Below are positions 1-13,869 of a DNA stretch of 64,000 bases, piece after piece (position 1 is the stretch's first letter; each line of letters opens with the position of its first letter). A program made the translations under genes and the position numbers. Source of the stretch: Timema cristinae (taxonomy: Eukaryota; Arthropoda; Insecta; Phasmatodea; Timematidae). The stretch spans positions 2,572,005-2,636,004 of the forward strand of contig JBCFYV010000012.1 in the NCBI GenBank assembly GCA_039000515.1, read 5' to 3'. The notes below the pieces were generated by a model. The model did no database searches, was not told where the DNA came from, and saw nothing but the letters and a program-made list of their open reading frames with translations.

Positions 1-2585
1 GTTCTAGAAGATTTTTGGACGTGCCCACCGCGCGCCCAGACACAAAATGCCCGCCCTCTAATTGTGTGATATAAAATAAGTGTTACCACAGTAAATCACC
101 TTAGTAATTTTTAAAAACAATTTTAGACTTTTTAAAATACCACACTCTTTTTAAACAAATATGAGTCTAATATCTACTAAAAAAGGAACAAAGAGTGAAC
201 AGAAAAACCCAAAACTGACCAACCTAAGTTTATTAAAAATAATTTAACCCAACTGCCATAGAATTTAAATCAATTTCAATACCAACAGCAAAAAGTAGAG
301 TAATTTAAAAATGGGGTAAAACAATCAAAACTATTTAATTTTATTTCAAAAAAATTCCCATAAACCCTGATAAAGAAAATGTTAATGCAATCATCATCCT
401 GCTAAAAATATACTTTTTATACAAATTTTTTCTTGGTATTTGGTTAAGGGAATGGAAAATAAAATAATTCTATGAAAGGGAAAACCGTTAAATTATGAGG
501 ATTCACTTCTGATTTTTTAAACCCTTAAAGTTAATAAAAAATAATTTTATGGATTTTGATTCTTCTGGCTATTAATAACTAGGTTGATGAACAAAAATAA
601 TTTTAAAAAAAATTTTTATCAATAAATATTATTTTAGTGGCTTCCGGGGCCCTGGGGTTGATTTAAACAAAGGGGGTTGTTAGCGCGTTAAAGAAATAGC
701 TTCCGATATTTCGGTTTTAGTTGAAAAAAAGCCGTCTAGGGGAAAAAAATGAAGGAAAATATTGATTGGACGAGAATTTGAGGATATTTATAGCCTGACC
801 TTAAATTTCCCTAATTCCAGATATTCAATCAGAGTTGATTTTTTTTGGGGGAATGGTTTTTTTAAAATTTAATTTTTCTTCAACTCAGCCCAAAGCCCAT
901 AAACATTTTTTTTAAAAATGTTGATTACCTGTAAAATAAAAAAAATACACAAAAGAAATAAAAAAAAATCAGTTGTAAAGGAAAAGTTTTAATAAAAAGT
1001 ATCAATATATACAGTTATAACAAAATTACAGTATTTTACATGCAATTTTACGAAATTAAAACAATCTTTCTTTAGGTTTTTTTTTGTAAACGGTTTTCAA
1101 AGAATTTTTCGTTTTCTCTGTTTTTGTTCTTGTGATTGTAGACATAATAGGGTCAGAATAGGCTTTTGGCGACGTTGACGTGAATCTACAAGTTTCTGGA
1201 ATACAAAACCCCAGCAAAATTTTTAAAAGTTTTTCTTATTTCCTTATTCCAAATGATCATCGCGGCAGTTGTTTTAATTTTTATTCCAAAGGGGGTCCAA
1301 ACCCCCTGTAACAAATGTTTTTTTTTTTTTGAAATTTAAACGGATTTGAAAAGTAATGTTGTGTTTTTTTTTGACATCAACTTTCACTTTTTTGTCTTTA
1401 CTTAAATTTCCCAAAATTTAACTTTCCTTGACAAAATTTGCTGTTAGGAGAAAGCTCTTTTGCAGAAGTTGGGACATTTGACCCTAACGATGGCACTATC
1501 CCCCAAAAGCCTAGGTGTTGCCCCCAAAAATTTTGATGAGTGTGTCAATATAGCCCCATTTTTTAAATTTTACCCCCTATAATTTTTTCCCATAGTTGGA
1601 GAGCATCGTTTTTTCATGATCTGCCATATTTTAAAGACATTGAATAAAAATCGGTGTAAAGTAAAGTTTTTTATAATGTCTGAAGTTGGTAAGACCCCTA
1701 AAAACCCCCTGTTCAAAAAATGATGTTTTAGGAGTTTCCCCCTTTTTCCCACCCAAATTTTCCACATTTTTTTGAAGAACTTTGCCCTCTAAAATTCTTG
1801 AATTTTTTTCATGATTTTTTAAAGAACCCAGAAATTTTTTTTTTCTTTTTTTCAAAATATCTTGTGGAAGTAGGTTTTTCTGCGGAGAAAAAATAAATTT
1901 TGAGTTTTTTGTTGGGTTTCTTCTGTTTGTGTGATTTTGGGTTTTTCTGCGGTATTTTAGACGCGGACTTAATATAATTTTGTAAATTTTCCCTGGACTT
2001 TTTTTATCAAATAATGTTTTGTCAGCACATAATTGGTGTGTGCGTGTTTTGTGCAAACACGGCTGTGCATCCCCCCTGGTAGGAAGTCTTTGTGTAAAAT
2101 TTTATTCGTTTCCAACTTCGCTACGATGGAAAAAAATTGTTCCCATTTTACTTTTTAAAAGTGCTCAAAAAAACTTGGGCAATCACAGCAAGACCCTAAA
2201 AAGTTTTGAGGACAATGTACAATCCTTCTTCAGTTAACCTGGGGCACTAGTTTAAACGCCCTCTTTTTTGGGGCCCTTTAAAAAAGTGCCCGTTTTAAAT
2301 TAAGGTGCTCTCCAAAATGGATTGGAAATTCAGCAAATCCTTTTTGAGTTTTTTAATTTTTTTGGGTTTGTTTAGACCCCCTTGCTTTAAAACGGTATTC
2401 TCAGCTTTTGTAACAGCATTCCTGCCCTTTAACAATTTTGTGCTTTTTTTGTCTCAGCATTATGTTCCCTAGTTTGCTTTTTCTAACTACATCCTCAATT
2501 TTTTTCCATATTTGTAAGAAGATGGTTAGTGCACTCAACTTTTTTAATTTAGGTCATCAAAAGGTCTTGTTGTAGGATTTCAAAT
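1..2585. other. Noisy AT-rich intergenic DNA, no gene seen
   Basis: The sequence is AT-rich and full of homopolymer runs of four to nine bases. Open frames here (for example minus strand 1631-2056) are rich in Lys, Phe and Asn, match no family I know, and are explained by homopolymer-rich consensus. I see no tRNA, splice structure or promoter that I could defend. Confidence 0.6.
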
Positions 2586-2589
2586 ACAC

Positions 2590-2650
2590 ACTGGAATCCC
2601 CACCCGGGAACTGAACCCCGTTTTTTCCCATCATTGTTCACTATTCAAAA
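2590..2650 (-). repeat. Possible tRNA-derived SINE remnant (B-box only)
   Basis: The complement of 2601-2620 resembles a Pol III B box (GGTTCAGTTCCC). The flanks are too degraded to show an A box. The setting is like the better-preserved minus-strand SINE at 51774-52018, but membership in that family is a guess. Confidence 0.25.
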
Positions 2651-5495
2651 AACCATCCACTATAAATTTGCTTCCATGTTTGGGGGAACTCGCAGAAAAG
2701 TTTCTTAACATGTTGTTTTTTTTTAGGGGTTTTCCCTGATTCTTTGTAGTTTACAAAAGTAATATTTGTTTTCCATCCGGGAAAATAACCTTTTCCCAGT
2801 GTTTTTTAACCCAAACAAATGGCAGCCAAAAAAAATAAAATTATGCATTAACAGGGGTTTTTATTCAATTTTCTTTTGCAATGTAATATTACATTTAAAA
2901 AGGGTAAATCAGAGAAGTTAGTCTCTAAAGGGAAAAATAGAGGGGCCCCCCAAGTTTTCCCAAAATCAAATTATTTTTTTTTTTTGCGAATGAAATCCCC
3001 AAAAACCCAAAAGATTACAGCCATTTAAACAGTTATCCCATTCATTATTGTATTATGTAAATGCATTTGGGCATAAAACCCTTTGTGTTGTGTGAAATAT
3101 ATATTAAATTTCACCCAAGTTTGAAGTATTTTATCAAGATGGGGAAAAATAATTTTCCCTTGGGGTTGTTACATTGATTTCTCAAATTAGCTAAGGTCAA
3201 TTAAAAAAAAACACTGTTCGTTACCCCAAAACATTTCTTAGTAAAAAAATTTAAACTGCCTACAAAATCACATGTATGGAAATTTTTGGGAAAAAAATTT
3301 TTTGTTTCTTTGAAAGATTTGTTTTTGGTTTATAGCTTATAATTTAGAGGAAGCAGCCAAAAAAATTTGCATACTATTAATCTTGATAAATTTGGGATAT
3401 TGTAAGTTTTAAATTATACCAAACAATTCCCATTTAAAAATAACTAACACATTATCCTACATTTTTTTGTATATTTTTGGTCGAACTTACCACCAGAGAG
3501 CGAACTGTGTTTTTTCCAAAAGGAAAAGTTTGGGCCAATTCCATCTGCTAAACGGTGAGGATTTTTGTTCCATTCCCGTCAACCCTCCCCATGTTTTAAA
3601 AAGCTATTTTTTCTTCTCTTCCCCGGATTTGGCCCTTTCCCCAAGCGAGATTTTTTTAAACCATCAAAAAACACTGTTTTGTGTTTGAAAATGTATTTTC
3701 AGCTAAAGTAGGTATTTATGGCTGAAGTAATTTCAGAAGTTGTGCTAACGCCCCGCAGAAAAAGAGCCTGCAACGGCTGCAGTATTTTGTCCATGACCTT
3801 TTCATTTCGAGGTCGGCTCAAATTGGCACTCAATATTACACATTTGACATTTAAAAAAAAGTAGTTTTTTTTCCGCGCCTCTTTTCAGAACTACAAAATG
3901 TGCTAAGATTACAGCCCAAACGGACCATGATCATATAATTTTTTGCTTTTACTATGAAATGTGTTATGTCTTTCTATTCGCGGCCCGTGATTTTATGCAC
4001 GTTCTCTTTTGTGGGAAAGGATTATGTACCAAAAGTCTTCATTGTTGCATATAGTTTTCTTTCACTGTGCCATCTCATCTCTTTCTTTGGGAGGAGCGAC
4101 ACATCGACCAAATAAATTTTGTTATGGTCAACACTTTTTTTTTTTGATCAATTTGACCCGAAAAAAAAAACTTGAACCCCCTCTCTGTTTCAATTGTTTA
4201 ATCGTTTCATTGGGAAGGTGGTCCTGTGGTTTCTTTCCCACTGAAAATGTTCAATTAAATATAATTAAATATATTTAACGTTGGAAAATTTTTTAATTTT
4301 TTGTTTCTGGAAAAAAAACCAATATTTTTAAAAAAATTTAAAATAAAGTAATTTCAGTATTTCACTTCTCCTCGCACTGCGTATCGATACAGCCTTGGTG
4401 GTTGAAAAGTTTTCACTTTCGTTGGGGCTGCTCAGATCGAAAAAAATCATCGATTTATGTTTAATCCTTACGAATGCAAACCTTATCCTGGGAATCAAAG
4501 ATAGGAAAATTTTGTAGAAAAAAATTTTAAACTTAATTGGGTGGGGGTTGACGGGTGAAAAAGAGGGTTAGGGAAATTTTTCGGGATATGACTTTTTGGG
4601 GGAAAAGGATAGGATGGAAGAGGGTGTTATTGAATTGGTTGGGTTTTAATTTATTTTTTTTTATCAAAAGTAAGAAAGTTAAAAAAATTTATGGTTTTTC
4701 GATTTTTTGCTAAAAGCATTTGTCCCCCCTCCCCCTTTTCAAAATTCACACTTTATCCTAAAAACCCCCGCTTTTGTGTCCCCTTTTCCCCCCCCCCTCC
4801 CTGACCCCTACAGCCCCAGTGCCCCCCTACCCCCTTCCTTATCAAACCCCCTCTTCTTCACATACTTTTTTGGATTTTGTATTTAATAGGGGTTTGGTGC
4901 CCCTCTAAAAATTTAACCCCTCTAACCCAATTGCCATTGAGGAAAATTTTCATCTCTACCCCCATTAGCCCCGGCCCGGGGCAAATCGATCCTTTTAGTG
5001 GATAAGCCAGTAAAAGAGACTGCTGCACTTGTCTGCCCGCTTACCGGTACGAAAAAATGAAATCAGCGCAATTCATTTTTTTTTTTTGTCACCAAAAAAT
5101 TATGGATAGGGGGTTTTTTTTTCAAACAGACCTTCTCATTCCCCATATTTTGAAACCATTCTCCTTTCGAAAATAAATATAGAACCCAAAGTCGGGAAAA
5201 AAGGGAAAATTGTATTCAAATATTGTTATATTAAATTTTTCATCGTATTAAAAAAAACGCCCCAATTAGAGTTTTTAAAAAAACATTTTTCGGCCATTTC
5301 CCTTAAAGAGAATGGAAGAAAAGGAAAAAAAATAAATAAAAAAAAAGGAAATAAAAAATTTTTCACTGGCTCATGGTATTATTGATGTATATTGACCAAA
5401 AAAAATTGTATAGTTCTTGCCCTACTGCAAATTGCTGTCTTTGTACATAGTACATTTGATCCGAAAAATGTATAGTTTGCCTGTTTAAATACTTA
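2651..5495. other. Noisy intergenic DNA, no gene seen
   Basis: AT-rich sequence with homopolymer runs and C-rich patches near 4720-4860. The open frames 3467-3688 and 4009-4278 on the plus strand have no recognisable domain. I see nothing else in this stretch. Confidence 0.55.
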
Positions 5496-5610
5496 CACCG
5501 CGTTTTTTTACCTTAGTGTTGTACGCTTAAGTACTAATTCGTATGGGGGAAGTAATTTGGAAGTTGAATGAGGGAAGTGAACTAGATTTGCGTGGATTTA
5601 TTCCCCCATT
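5496..5610 (-). repeat. SINE-B 3' part, degraded copy
   Basis: This matches the 3' half of the SINE at 51774-52018, read on the minus strand. Shared landmarks in plus-strand order are CACCGCG, ACGCTTAAGTACTAATT, GAAGTTGAAT, GGAAGTGAAC and TTTGCGTGGA. The tRNA-like head is missing or unreadable. Differences from the clean copy are mostly homopolymer changes. Confidence 0.7.
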
Positions 5611-6019
5611 TTTTAGACAGGCTTAAGTATTAAAATAATTTAATTGAATATAGCATTTTATTTTGGGAATTTTTTTTCGCTTTTTTTGGGTTCTTGAAAT
5701 AAATTTTTTTCTCTTAAAAAACCTCTTCAAATACTTCTAAAATTCCAAAATGAAAACTTTGCATTTTGTTTTTCTAAAAAAGGTTTTCTTTAGATGCCAA
5801 AAACTAAACTTTGGGAAAAAACTGTGCTTAAAAAATTTAAATTTAAACTATATTTAAAACATATCCAAGTTTTGGTTTTAGAAGACCCCTAAAATATATA
5901 TAAATTTTTATTATTTAAATTTTTGGGGTAAAACCCTTAACGTGTGGGGAATTAACGACCGGGACCCCCGGCTTTATTCCTTCAAAGGAAAGCATGTCGA
6001 AATTTTCCCCCCTTAAAAT

Positions 6020-6096
6020 CCATCGCCCTGGGTGGAATTGAACCCCCGAACCCTTTGGGGCCAGAAGCGAGATGTAACTATTGACCATCGAGGGGA
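6020..6096 (-). repeat. tRNA-like sequence, probably a SINE head
   Basis: Read on the minus strand, the segment begins with an A-box-like region (GATGGTCAATAGTTACATC) and ends with a B-box-like GGTTCAATTCC, spaced roughly as in a tRNA. Clean cloverleaf pairing cannot be shown because of base-call noise, so a working tRNA gene is unlikely. It lies ~0.4 kb from a SINE-B tail and may be a related head. Confidence 0.4.
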
Positions 6097-6293
6097 GACA
6101 ATTTTTTGATGAAAATGTTAGAGCCCAAATTTTGAGAAAAACACTTTTTGTTGTTTATTCCTTCAGTAAACTACCTAATTTTGGGTAGAATCGTTTCAAA
6201 AAACCCCCCTGTAAAACCTTATGAAAATTATGTACGAAAATTTCGTCCCATCGGGAAAAAGTTTCGGCTTAGCCCCAGTAAAAGAACAGACAA

Positions 6294-6412
6294 GACACAC
6301 ACACACACCACACACACCAAACCCCAAAACACACACACACCACACACAAAACCCCACACAACCCCCAACACACACCACAACACCACCCACCCACCACACC
6401 ACACACAAGCGG
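6294..6412. repeat. CA-rich microsatellite
   Basis: An impure (CA)n / (CCACA)n tract. It produces overlapping low-complexity frames on both strands (Thr/His/Pro-rich on plus, Val/Cys/Trp/Gly-rich on minus), none of which is a gene. Confidence 0.9.
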
Positions 6413-6537
6413 CATTGCAAAAAAACTTTTTCGGATTCAGGGGGTCATGAAAAAACGACATTTATCAAAAATTTTAAATTGATTTTTTTACTAAACAATA
6501 GGTATTTTCCCGAGTGATCTCGATGAAGTTTTTTTTT

Positions 6538-6762
6538 GCACCGGTCTTATACCCGTTTGGGGGTTACACTTAAGTACTAATTACTCTAATGGTTAAGGAT
6601 TGGTGGAGATATTATGGAAGTGACCCCGGGATTTTCGTAGAGGGGGAGTGGAAAATTATTTTTGAAAAAAACCATCCCCCGTTTACCCGAGAAGATTCGA
6701 AATCGATCTGGCAGCCAAGTCCAACCGAGGTGAGCGTTGACCCCTCAGCCCCCGAGGCGGGG
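6538..6762 (-). repeat. SINE-B, near full-length degraded copy
   Basis: On the plus strand it starts with the shared tail motif (GCACCGGTCTTATACCCGTT) and TTAAGTACTAATTA. It passes through GAGAAGATTCGAAATCGATC, where the complement gives a damaged B box, and ends at CCCGAGGCGG, the complement of the tRNA-like 5' end. Order and length match the clean copy at 51774-52018. The 71-residue open frame 6589-6804 is a by-product of this repeat. Confidence 0.75.
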
Positions 6763-9700
6763 TTTGAAGGGGTAAAAAGTTATCAAATTTATTCTGATAT
6801 ATGACAATTTTCCAACAATAAATAAAATATTACTTACTGTTTATTTCTCCCGTACTCTCCAAATTTGGGCCGGGAATGTCTTTTCTTCGGTTTCCTGAAG
6901 TTTTAAACGTTTTGATTTTTTTAACAGTGAAGCGAGGAAAGTTTGCTTTGTTTGGTGAAAAAGTATCTTTTGGATTTAAGTCAAATTTTTTCAACATGGT
7001 TGTATGGATTATAACAATTTTTTGTCTTTAAAATTTACCACTTGGTTGATTTATAAAAAAGCATTGCATAAAGAAAAGTAACTTTTTTTTTTTTAGTAGA
7101 CCATAATGTTTTTATTGGTTGAAAATTAGGGTTTTTTTTATATTCAACACTAGTGTTATATATTTTTTAAATATAAAACAGTTTTATTACAAAACAGTTA
7201 CATCTAATTAAATATTTGAAAGTTTTTTAAAAAAACCCCTAGATAACAATTTGAAAGTGCGTGTAAATGATTATTTTTTCTACAGTTATATTTTAAAATT
7301 GTGCCATGCACTTTATTTTAGTTGAAAGCATCGTTCAAAAAAAAACAAGATGGGTGTGTAAGAAAAGACCAATATTTTTTTTGTTCAAAATGCGCCCCGG
7401 CGGATATATTAGGAGGCATGAGGGGGGGGGGGAGAAAGGGAAAAAGGGGGTGTTAATCTGTTTTACATGCATCGTGAATGCACCTTCAAGGTCAAGAAAA
7501 GAGAGTGGTGAAAAAATTTAGGGGTGGGTTGAAAGGTGTGTATGGTGGGGGTAGGTTCGATCCCGGGGATCTAGCAGGACTCGCTGAAAATATTTTTTTT
7601 CAATTTTTTTATATTTTAAATTTCATATTCTATTGGTTTTTTTTTTGGAAAAAAATACGTACCTTTATTTTGTTAAATCTGTGTTTGTAAGGAAGAAATT
7701 TTTTCTTTTCACAGGGGAAAAAAAAAGCCAAAATTTGAACAATTTACTAAATTTTAATTTTTAAGATATATTCAAATTTTCCAATACAAAATGGGGAATT
7801 TTTTTGATTTACAAGATAAAAAATACCCCCACACTTCTGCGTGTTTCATAAACCCCGGAAAGTGCCAAAAAAATAGGCAATTTTTTGCGTTTATTTAGCC
7901 TTCCATTCCCCCTTAACTCCCTCTTAAAGGTACACTTTATTCTGCAATTCGGGGGGCACCCATTTTATTTAAAAATTTAAAAATTTTTAAAATCAAAAAA
8001 ATCACTTTGAAATTATTGTGTAAATCCAAAAAAATAGAAAAGACTCTTGAAAATCGTCCTCCCAATTTTCTTTAGACCAAATTTAATTAAACAAACGAAA
8101 TTCCAGTGGTTCTTAAAATTTTTGAAATTTTCATGTTTAAAAGGGTACTAAAAATGGAAAAATTTTCCCAAAGGGAACATACATTTTACAGTTTTATTAA
8201 CAATTTTTTCTTTTTACAAATAAAGATAGAAATTTTGGCCCAAAATTTTTTCGCACTGTCAATTTTTTGAAGTTTAAATCCCCCCTTTAACGCAACTGAA
8301 GCGTTACTGTATTCATTTTACAGGGATGAATATAATCAAAACTTTTCTTTATTTAATACAGGTTGGTTTTTTAAACGAAAAGAACAATTGGGGTTTAACC
8401 CTAAATTTTAGTAAAAGTTATTTTTATAAAAGGTTTTAAATGAAGCATAAAAATATAACCCAATATAAAATCAACCAAATACAAGAATTAAAAATATTTT
8501 TTATTATAGTATGATGTCTGAAAGTCTTTGTCCTACCAAAATCTATTAGATGGAGGTTTGGGAGGGAAAAAAAAATTCAGTAAACTTTTCTTACCCAAAA
8601 AAAGGACTAAATTTTCTTCTAAAAGGTTGAAGAATTTATTTTTATGTTGAATACAAAGTATGGCCTATTAAACAAAATAATTTAAAAATAAGTGCGTTAA
8701 TTGAAAGGTAAATGTACGGGTTCTAAAAAAAAATAATATTAATAATAATAATTAAAGTAGAGGAGGGAAAGTTATCGGTTGATTAAGAGTAGCAGTTTTT
8801 TTTTCGTTGTTGACAACAATTGAGTAATTTTTTTATTCAGTGTATAAGTCAGTTCCCCTTTTTCTGTTAATACTTTGTATTATTTTTTCGGTATTTCCAG
8901 GCGAAAACTATTTTTTTGTCATTTTATTTATAGTGTTTTGACTTTGTTAAATAAGGCTGTGAGCTTTTATAGTTAAATTGATATGAACTACAGTTATATC
9001 AGCGAAAACGTAGTTTTCTACTTACTAGACTGACCCGTAGAAGCATTATACTGATATAAGAGCTGACATCTAATTAGATTTTTTTTAAAACAATTCAGTG
9101 AGCGTGCAAGCGTACGCACCGAATTTAAAGGTACTATTTACCGGTTTCTAAACGACTTTTGACATTCATTAGTATTTGTTTAAAAGCATTATCAATCATT
9201 CATAAATTATTTATTTTAGTAAAAACTCTCCAACTTACGAAGGGTTTGGCACGACAGTGTTCATCCTACGAAGGCTCACTAGTTTCATTTGTGACTTTTT
9301 TTAGGCCCATTTTGAGTCTTTTTACAGTAATAAGTTATAAAATCAAACAAACTATATTACTTTTAAGTTTTCTATTTATGATTTATATAAATTAATGTAG
9401 TTTAAAATTTTTTATCACCTGTTTATCCTTTTTTTTCCTTTTTAAAAATTTTAAAATATTTAGGGTGTGTGTTTTACTCCTGGACGATTTTTTTGCTTTC
9501 CCTTCTTATCCCATTTTTGTTTTTTAATATAAAAGATTTTAAAAGCTTATAGGGAAAAGGGAAAACCTCTTAAATTCTTTTTTGCCCCTTTTTTTTTATT
9601 TTTAAAAGTTTTTTTAATAAGTTTTTCCGAAATTATTTTTTTTTAATTTTTTTCAATAGTTGCTCTTTTAAACAAAGATAAAATTTAAGTTGTCCCTCTT

Positions 9701-12700
9701 ATCTCTCTCTATTTACCTTTAAACAAACGGTACAAAAAAAATAAAATTAGCTTAGTAATTCTTTTTATAGCGTTCATTTTTAAGGGGGATTCGTTTTCAT
9801 TTAAACTTAGAAAAGTGAGCGAAAATTTTAATTTTTATTTCATGAAATGGGTTTTTAGTTGAAATTTTTTTTCAGTGAATTATTTTTTTAAACATAAACA
9901 TTTTAAACCCCTCCTTAACTAAAAAAGGAATAAAAAGAAGGCCCAAAACAAAATGAATAACAAGGGGAAAAAAAAAGGGGGCTTTTAGGCATGTAAAGGG
10001 GTTTGGGAAAGTTCTGCCCTTTGGGAATGCCTGAGATCAAAAAGAAAAAACTCAGATCTCCCCAACCCCCAAAATTTTGGGCGGAAGAAAAATATATGGG
10101 GGTTTAAACCCCTCTTTGAGCTCATTAAAAAAAGGAAAATTTTCCCCAAAATTACTTTAAACTAAAAGACATGTAAAAATAATCCCTTTAGGGGTTAATG
10201 GTAAACCCATTAGAAAATAAATGCATGAATTATTTTTAAAGTTGTTATTTTTTCCCAATCAATACTTTAATATCATTAAAATAATATATAAAAATTATTA
10301 TATGGAGAAAATTCTTTAAAATTTAAACAAAAAGCTTTCGACAAGCAATTTTCCCAATTCGGGACGACTTGTTAATTTTTAAAAAAAAAACATAAAATTA
10401 TTTTTTTTTGAGCGCTGGATTAAAAAAACAAAAAAACATAATAAAATTTTTTGGGGGCTTTGGGCTCAACAATAACCTTTTCAAAATTTAAAGACTTAAA
10501 TCGAAAAAAAGTTTCCCCTTTTACAAAATTGGAAGGGTCTTTAATCATTTTTTCCCAACCCAAAAATTTTTCCTAGAACTTCCCCAAAAGCAAATTAAAA
10601 ACTAACCTTTACTTTTGAAACTTAATGATTTTAGTAATATAGATCTTTTAGGCTTTTAGCAAATTTAAGCCCATTTAAAATAATTTTTCCAAAAATATTT
10701 AAAAAAGTTTTATCAAATATGAAACAAAATAAAATTTCAATATTGACATTATTTCACAAATTTAAAAGTATGATAATACCCTAAGTTCAAAGATCGATCC
10801 TTCCCAGCAAGAAATTTTTAAATCGATATTTTTTCCCAACATTCGATATTTTGAAAACAAACAAGGGTTCCCAAATTTAATTTCCCCTTAGAAAATAAAA
10901 AAAAATTTTATTTTTTTTTAAAAAGATTTAAGAAAGGCAAAAAAAGGAATTTTTGAAATTGTAAAAAAAAATTTTAAAAAAGGGGAAAAAGTACTAAAAT
11001 TCCCAAAAGAGAATTTAGCCCTTTTCCTTTTTAAAAATTAAAACCCGGGGTTTTTTTCCTTCCCCCCAAAATAAAATAAGTCCCAAAAAGGTGACGCAAG
11101 GGGTTTCCTTTTCCGCCACTATATTTAAAAACACACCCCAGAAAAAAATGGATAAAGGAAAAAAAGGGTGGGGGAAACATATGGAAAAATCGGGAACAAT
11201 GCGCCCCATGACACCACGCATCTAAACAGTTTTTTAGAGCTTGGGGGGTTTGGCTTTGCCGCTAAAAAGCTTTTTTATCTAAAGTTCTTGTCAAAACCCT
11301 TATAACAACACTGGTGGTCATTTTTAATTCGGGGGCCAAAAGGGATGGCGTAGTTGTGATTGTTATTTCCTCCCCTTTGGGGTTCTGCATCGGGTGGGAG
11401 GGGGTTTCAATGGGGTAAGAAAAAGGGTTTTCCCCTTCAATTTTTTTTTAAGCCCCATGTAAATATCTTTAACATTTTTTTTTTAAATTATACATACTAT
11501 ATATGCAAAAATTTACATAAAAATTTTGTTTTTTTATAATATTTTTGGAAAAAAAATTTCCTCACATTAGAATATTTATTTAAAAAAAAATGTTAGTTTT
11601 CAAAATTTAGTAGGGAAATAATGGAATCAAAAAATGGAAAATCCCTAAAACCTACAACCCCCCCTTTTTTTTTAATATATATTCCGATCGTTTCACAGGG
11701 GTTTTAAGCTCTTTCAAGGGAAAAGTTTGGCTTTTTACTTTTAAAAAGCTTTTATTTTTTAGTTAAAAATGGAAATTTCAAAAAAAAAAACTTTGAAAGG
11801 CAAAAACGTTTTTTGGGCCTTATCGTTTTACATTTTAAGTAATTTTTTAATAATTATTTTTCAAACAAAAAATGAGTTGGTAATAGAATCGACCAAAATA
11901 AAGCAATTCTTATCAAATTGCAAAAATTTTGGGGGGCATTTTTTTGTTTTTGCTAAAGGAAAAATTAACACTTTTTTTAATCTTTATTACATAAGGTCCC
12001 AATTTGCTAAAATTTGAGCCCCCAGATTGTATAAAGGGTTTTTGGACTTTGAGGGTTTCAGGGTTAAATCCCCCGGAAATTTGCTTTAAGGGTGATTTCC
12101 CCCTACTACTTTTCCCCATAAAAAATGTTAGTATTTTTGATTTTTTTTAAAAACCCTTTTTCTTGCTCGTTAGAGTTTAAAAATTTTTGGTAATTTGGCA
12201 GTCAATGGAGGCCCAAAAGCGGGAAATTTAAAAAACAAATTATGTCATTAAGAATTTGTTAAAAAATTTTGGACGGTGAAAACAAGAAAAAAAACCAGAG
12301 TTTTTGGGCTTTCCCGGGGGACAATTTTTTTATTTTTTTAAATTTAGTGAAATTTGTCCCCAAAATTGCGGGAAAGGAAGAATGGGAAATCTTTTTAAAA
12401 AAAATAGTCATTATTTTTAAAAACCCGGGTTTTGGGAAAATTTTTTTTCCAAAAACCCCTTTTTCATTAAAAAAACCAAACAAAACGTTCTTTTGCCCTT
12501 TTGGGGTTTGGGCCCAAAAGGTCCAGGGTTTGGGGTGTAGCCTATTTTCTTATAAATTTTATCCATTTTTTTGGGCTTCCAAAGAAATATTTAAACTGCA
12601 CCAAATTTTATTTATTTGTTTTATTTCATTTTTTTTTCCCCAAAATTTATATACAGGGTAAATCGTCCATATTTCCAAAAAACTAGTAGATCCCTTTTAA

Positions 12701-13019
12701 AAAAACTTCCCCCCATCAATGAAAAAAAAAAGTCTTTGAGATGTTTTAATTTGCGGTTATCTTTTTTTCGTGACGGGCCCCAAAATTTTGATTCCAAATC
12801 AAATTTGGGGGGTTTCATAACGGCAAAAACTTTAAAAAAAATACCCTCAAAATTAGTAGGTCCCATAAAACTTTTTTTTCTTTTAAATTTTTTTTTTTAA
12901 ATTTTTTTTAAAGGGGGGGGTTTTTGGGATCAAATTAAGAGGAAAAGAAAATTTATCAATGGGGCAACCCCGGTTGATTATTTTTTTCTATTTCGTAATA
13001 AAATTTTAGTTTTAAAAAA
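6763..13019. other. Noisy AT-rich intergenic DNA
   Basis: No gene is supported. Frames such as 12269-12661 (plus, 130 codons) lie in homopolymer-rich sequence, are dominated by Phe and Lys, and overlap a minus frame of similar composition. A somewhat cleaner patch at about 8980-9400 has a 78-codon frame (9159-9395) with no recognisable domain. A possible tRNA-like head lies at 7505-7578. Confidence 0.55.
7505..7578 (+). repeat. Possible tRNA-derived SINE head
   Basis: A good B-box-like string (TAGGTTCGATCCCGG, 7552-7566) follows a poorly preserved A-box region (GAGTGGTGAAAAAATTTAGG). The surrounding homopolymer noise prevents folding a cloverleaf. Confidence 0.3.
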
Positions 13020-13085
13020 ATTTTATAATAATAATAATAAAAATAATAATAAAAATTAATAAAAATTTAAAATAATAAAAAATAA
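13020..13085. repeat. (AAT)n-like microsatellite
   Basis: Impure ATA/AAT trinucleotide tract. It could be the 3' tail of a retroposon, since several SINEs here end in AAT/ATT trinucleotides, but no SINE body is readable next to it. Confidence 0.7.
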
Positions 13086-13784
13086 TGGAAATTTTAATGG
13101 GAATTTTTACCTTTTTTTGGTTTTACATTTGGAAAACTAAAACTTGGGAAAACTTTAAAATTTTAAAAAGGCTGGCCGGGGAAATAAAAAAGGAAAAATA
13201 TGTTTTTAAAAATGGGAAGCCTAAAAACCCCCGAAAAATCAAATTAAAGAAATATTATTATTTGAAATTAAACCTTTTAAATTACTATAAGATCCCTCAT
13301 GTTTAGTCTTTTTACCTTGGCCCCCAATTGGAAAAAACTAATTTTTAAACCCTGTAAACGTCTTTTTGCCCCGAAAACAAAATGCGCATAGCTTTCAGTA
13401 TTTGACAGCGCAAGATTTGGTCATCCCCTTCCTCCCCCCCCATCATTTTTTTTTGGATCGACTTTTATATTTTTTTGGGGTAATGCGTATTAGACCCAAA
13501 AAGGGTGTTTTGGGTTGCAGTTAATGTTAGTTATGTTAGTTTAAAATTGATGCGGGGGTCTAAAATTTTTTTTAAGTTTTCTCTACGGGCTGGGAAGTTG
13601 TTTTTGGGAAAAGACAAAGATATTTTTGGGAGGTTTATATTGCCGAAAAAAACCCAAATTTAAAATTTTTTTAATTCTTAAAAAAAAAAAAACCGCTTTA
13701 GTATTGTTTTTTAAAACTTCCCCCAAAGATATTTTTTTTTTTTTATTAAAATTTAACAAATTCATTTTTTTTACATCGAAAATT

Positions 13785-13869
13785 TGACACCTGGACAGGG
13801 GAATTTCCCAACCTAGGACTTTTTTTTTAAAGTACGACAGATTTTAAACCCAAACTGAGCTACCCAGGA
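13785..13869 (-). repeat. tRNA-like element, second copy of the 46447 family
   Basis: On the minus strand it reads CCTGGGTAGCTCAG, then a noisy middle containing GTCGTACTTT, then CCCCTGTCCAGGTGTCA. This follows 46447-46523 from end to end, including the terminal CCAGGTGTCA, so the tRNA-like sequence is a dispersed repeat. The sequences beyond TGTCA differ, so only about 80 bp is clearly shared. Confidence 0.6.

Noticed and set aside
1631..2056. 141-codon minus-strand frame
   Set aside because: Lys/Asn-rich, no domain, in a noisy block, with no supporting promoter or relative.
12259..12661. Overlapping plus (130 codons) and minus frames
   Set aside because: Both are Phe/Lys/Gly-rich products of homopolymer noise with no motif. 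Similar frames appear across all noisy blocks.
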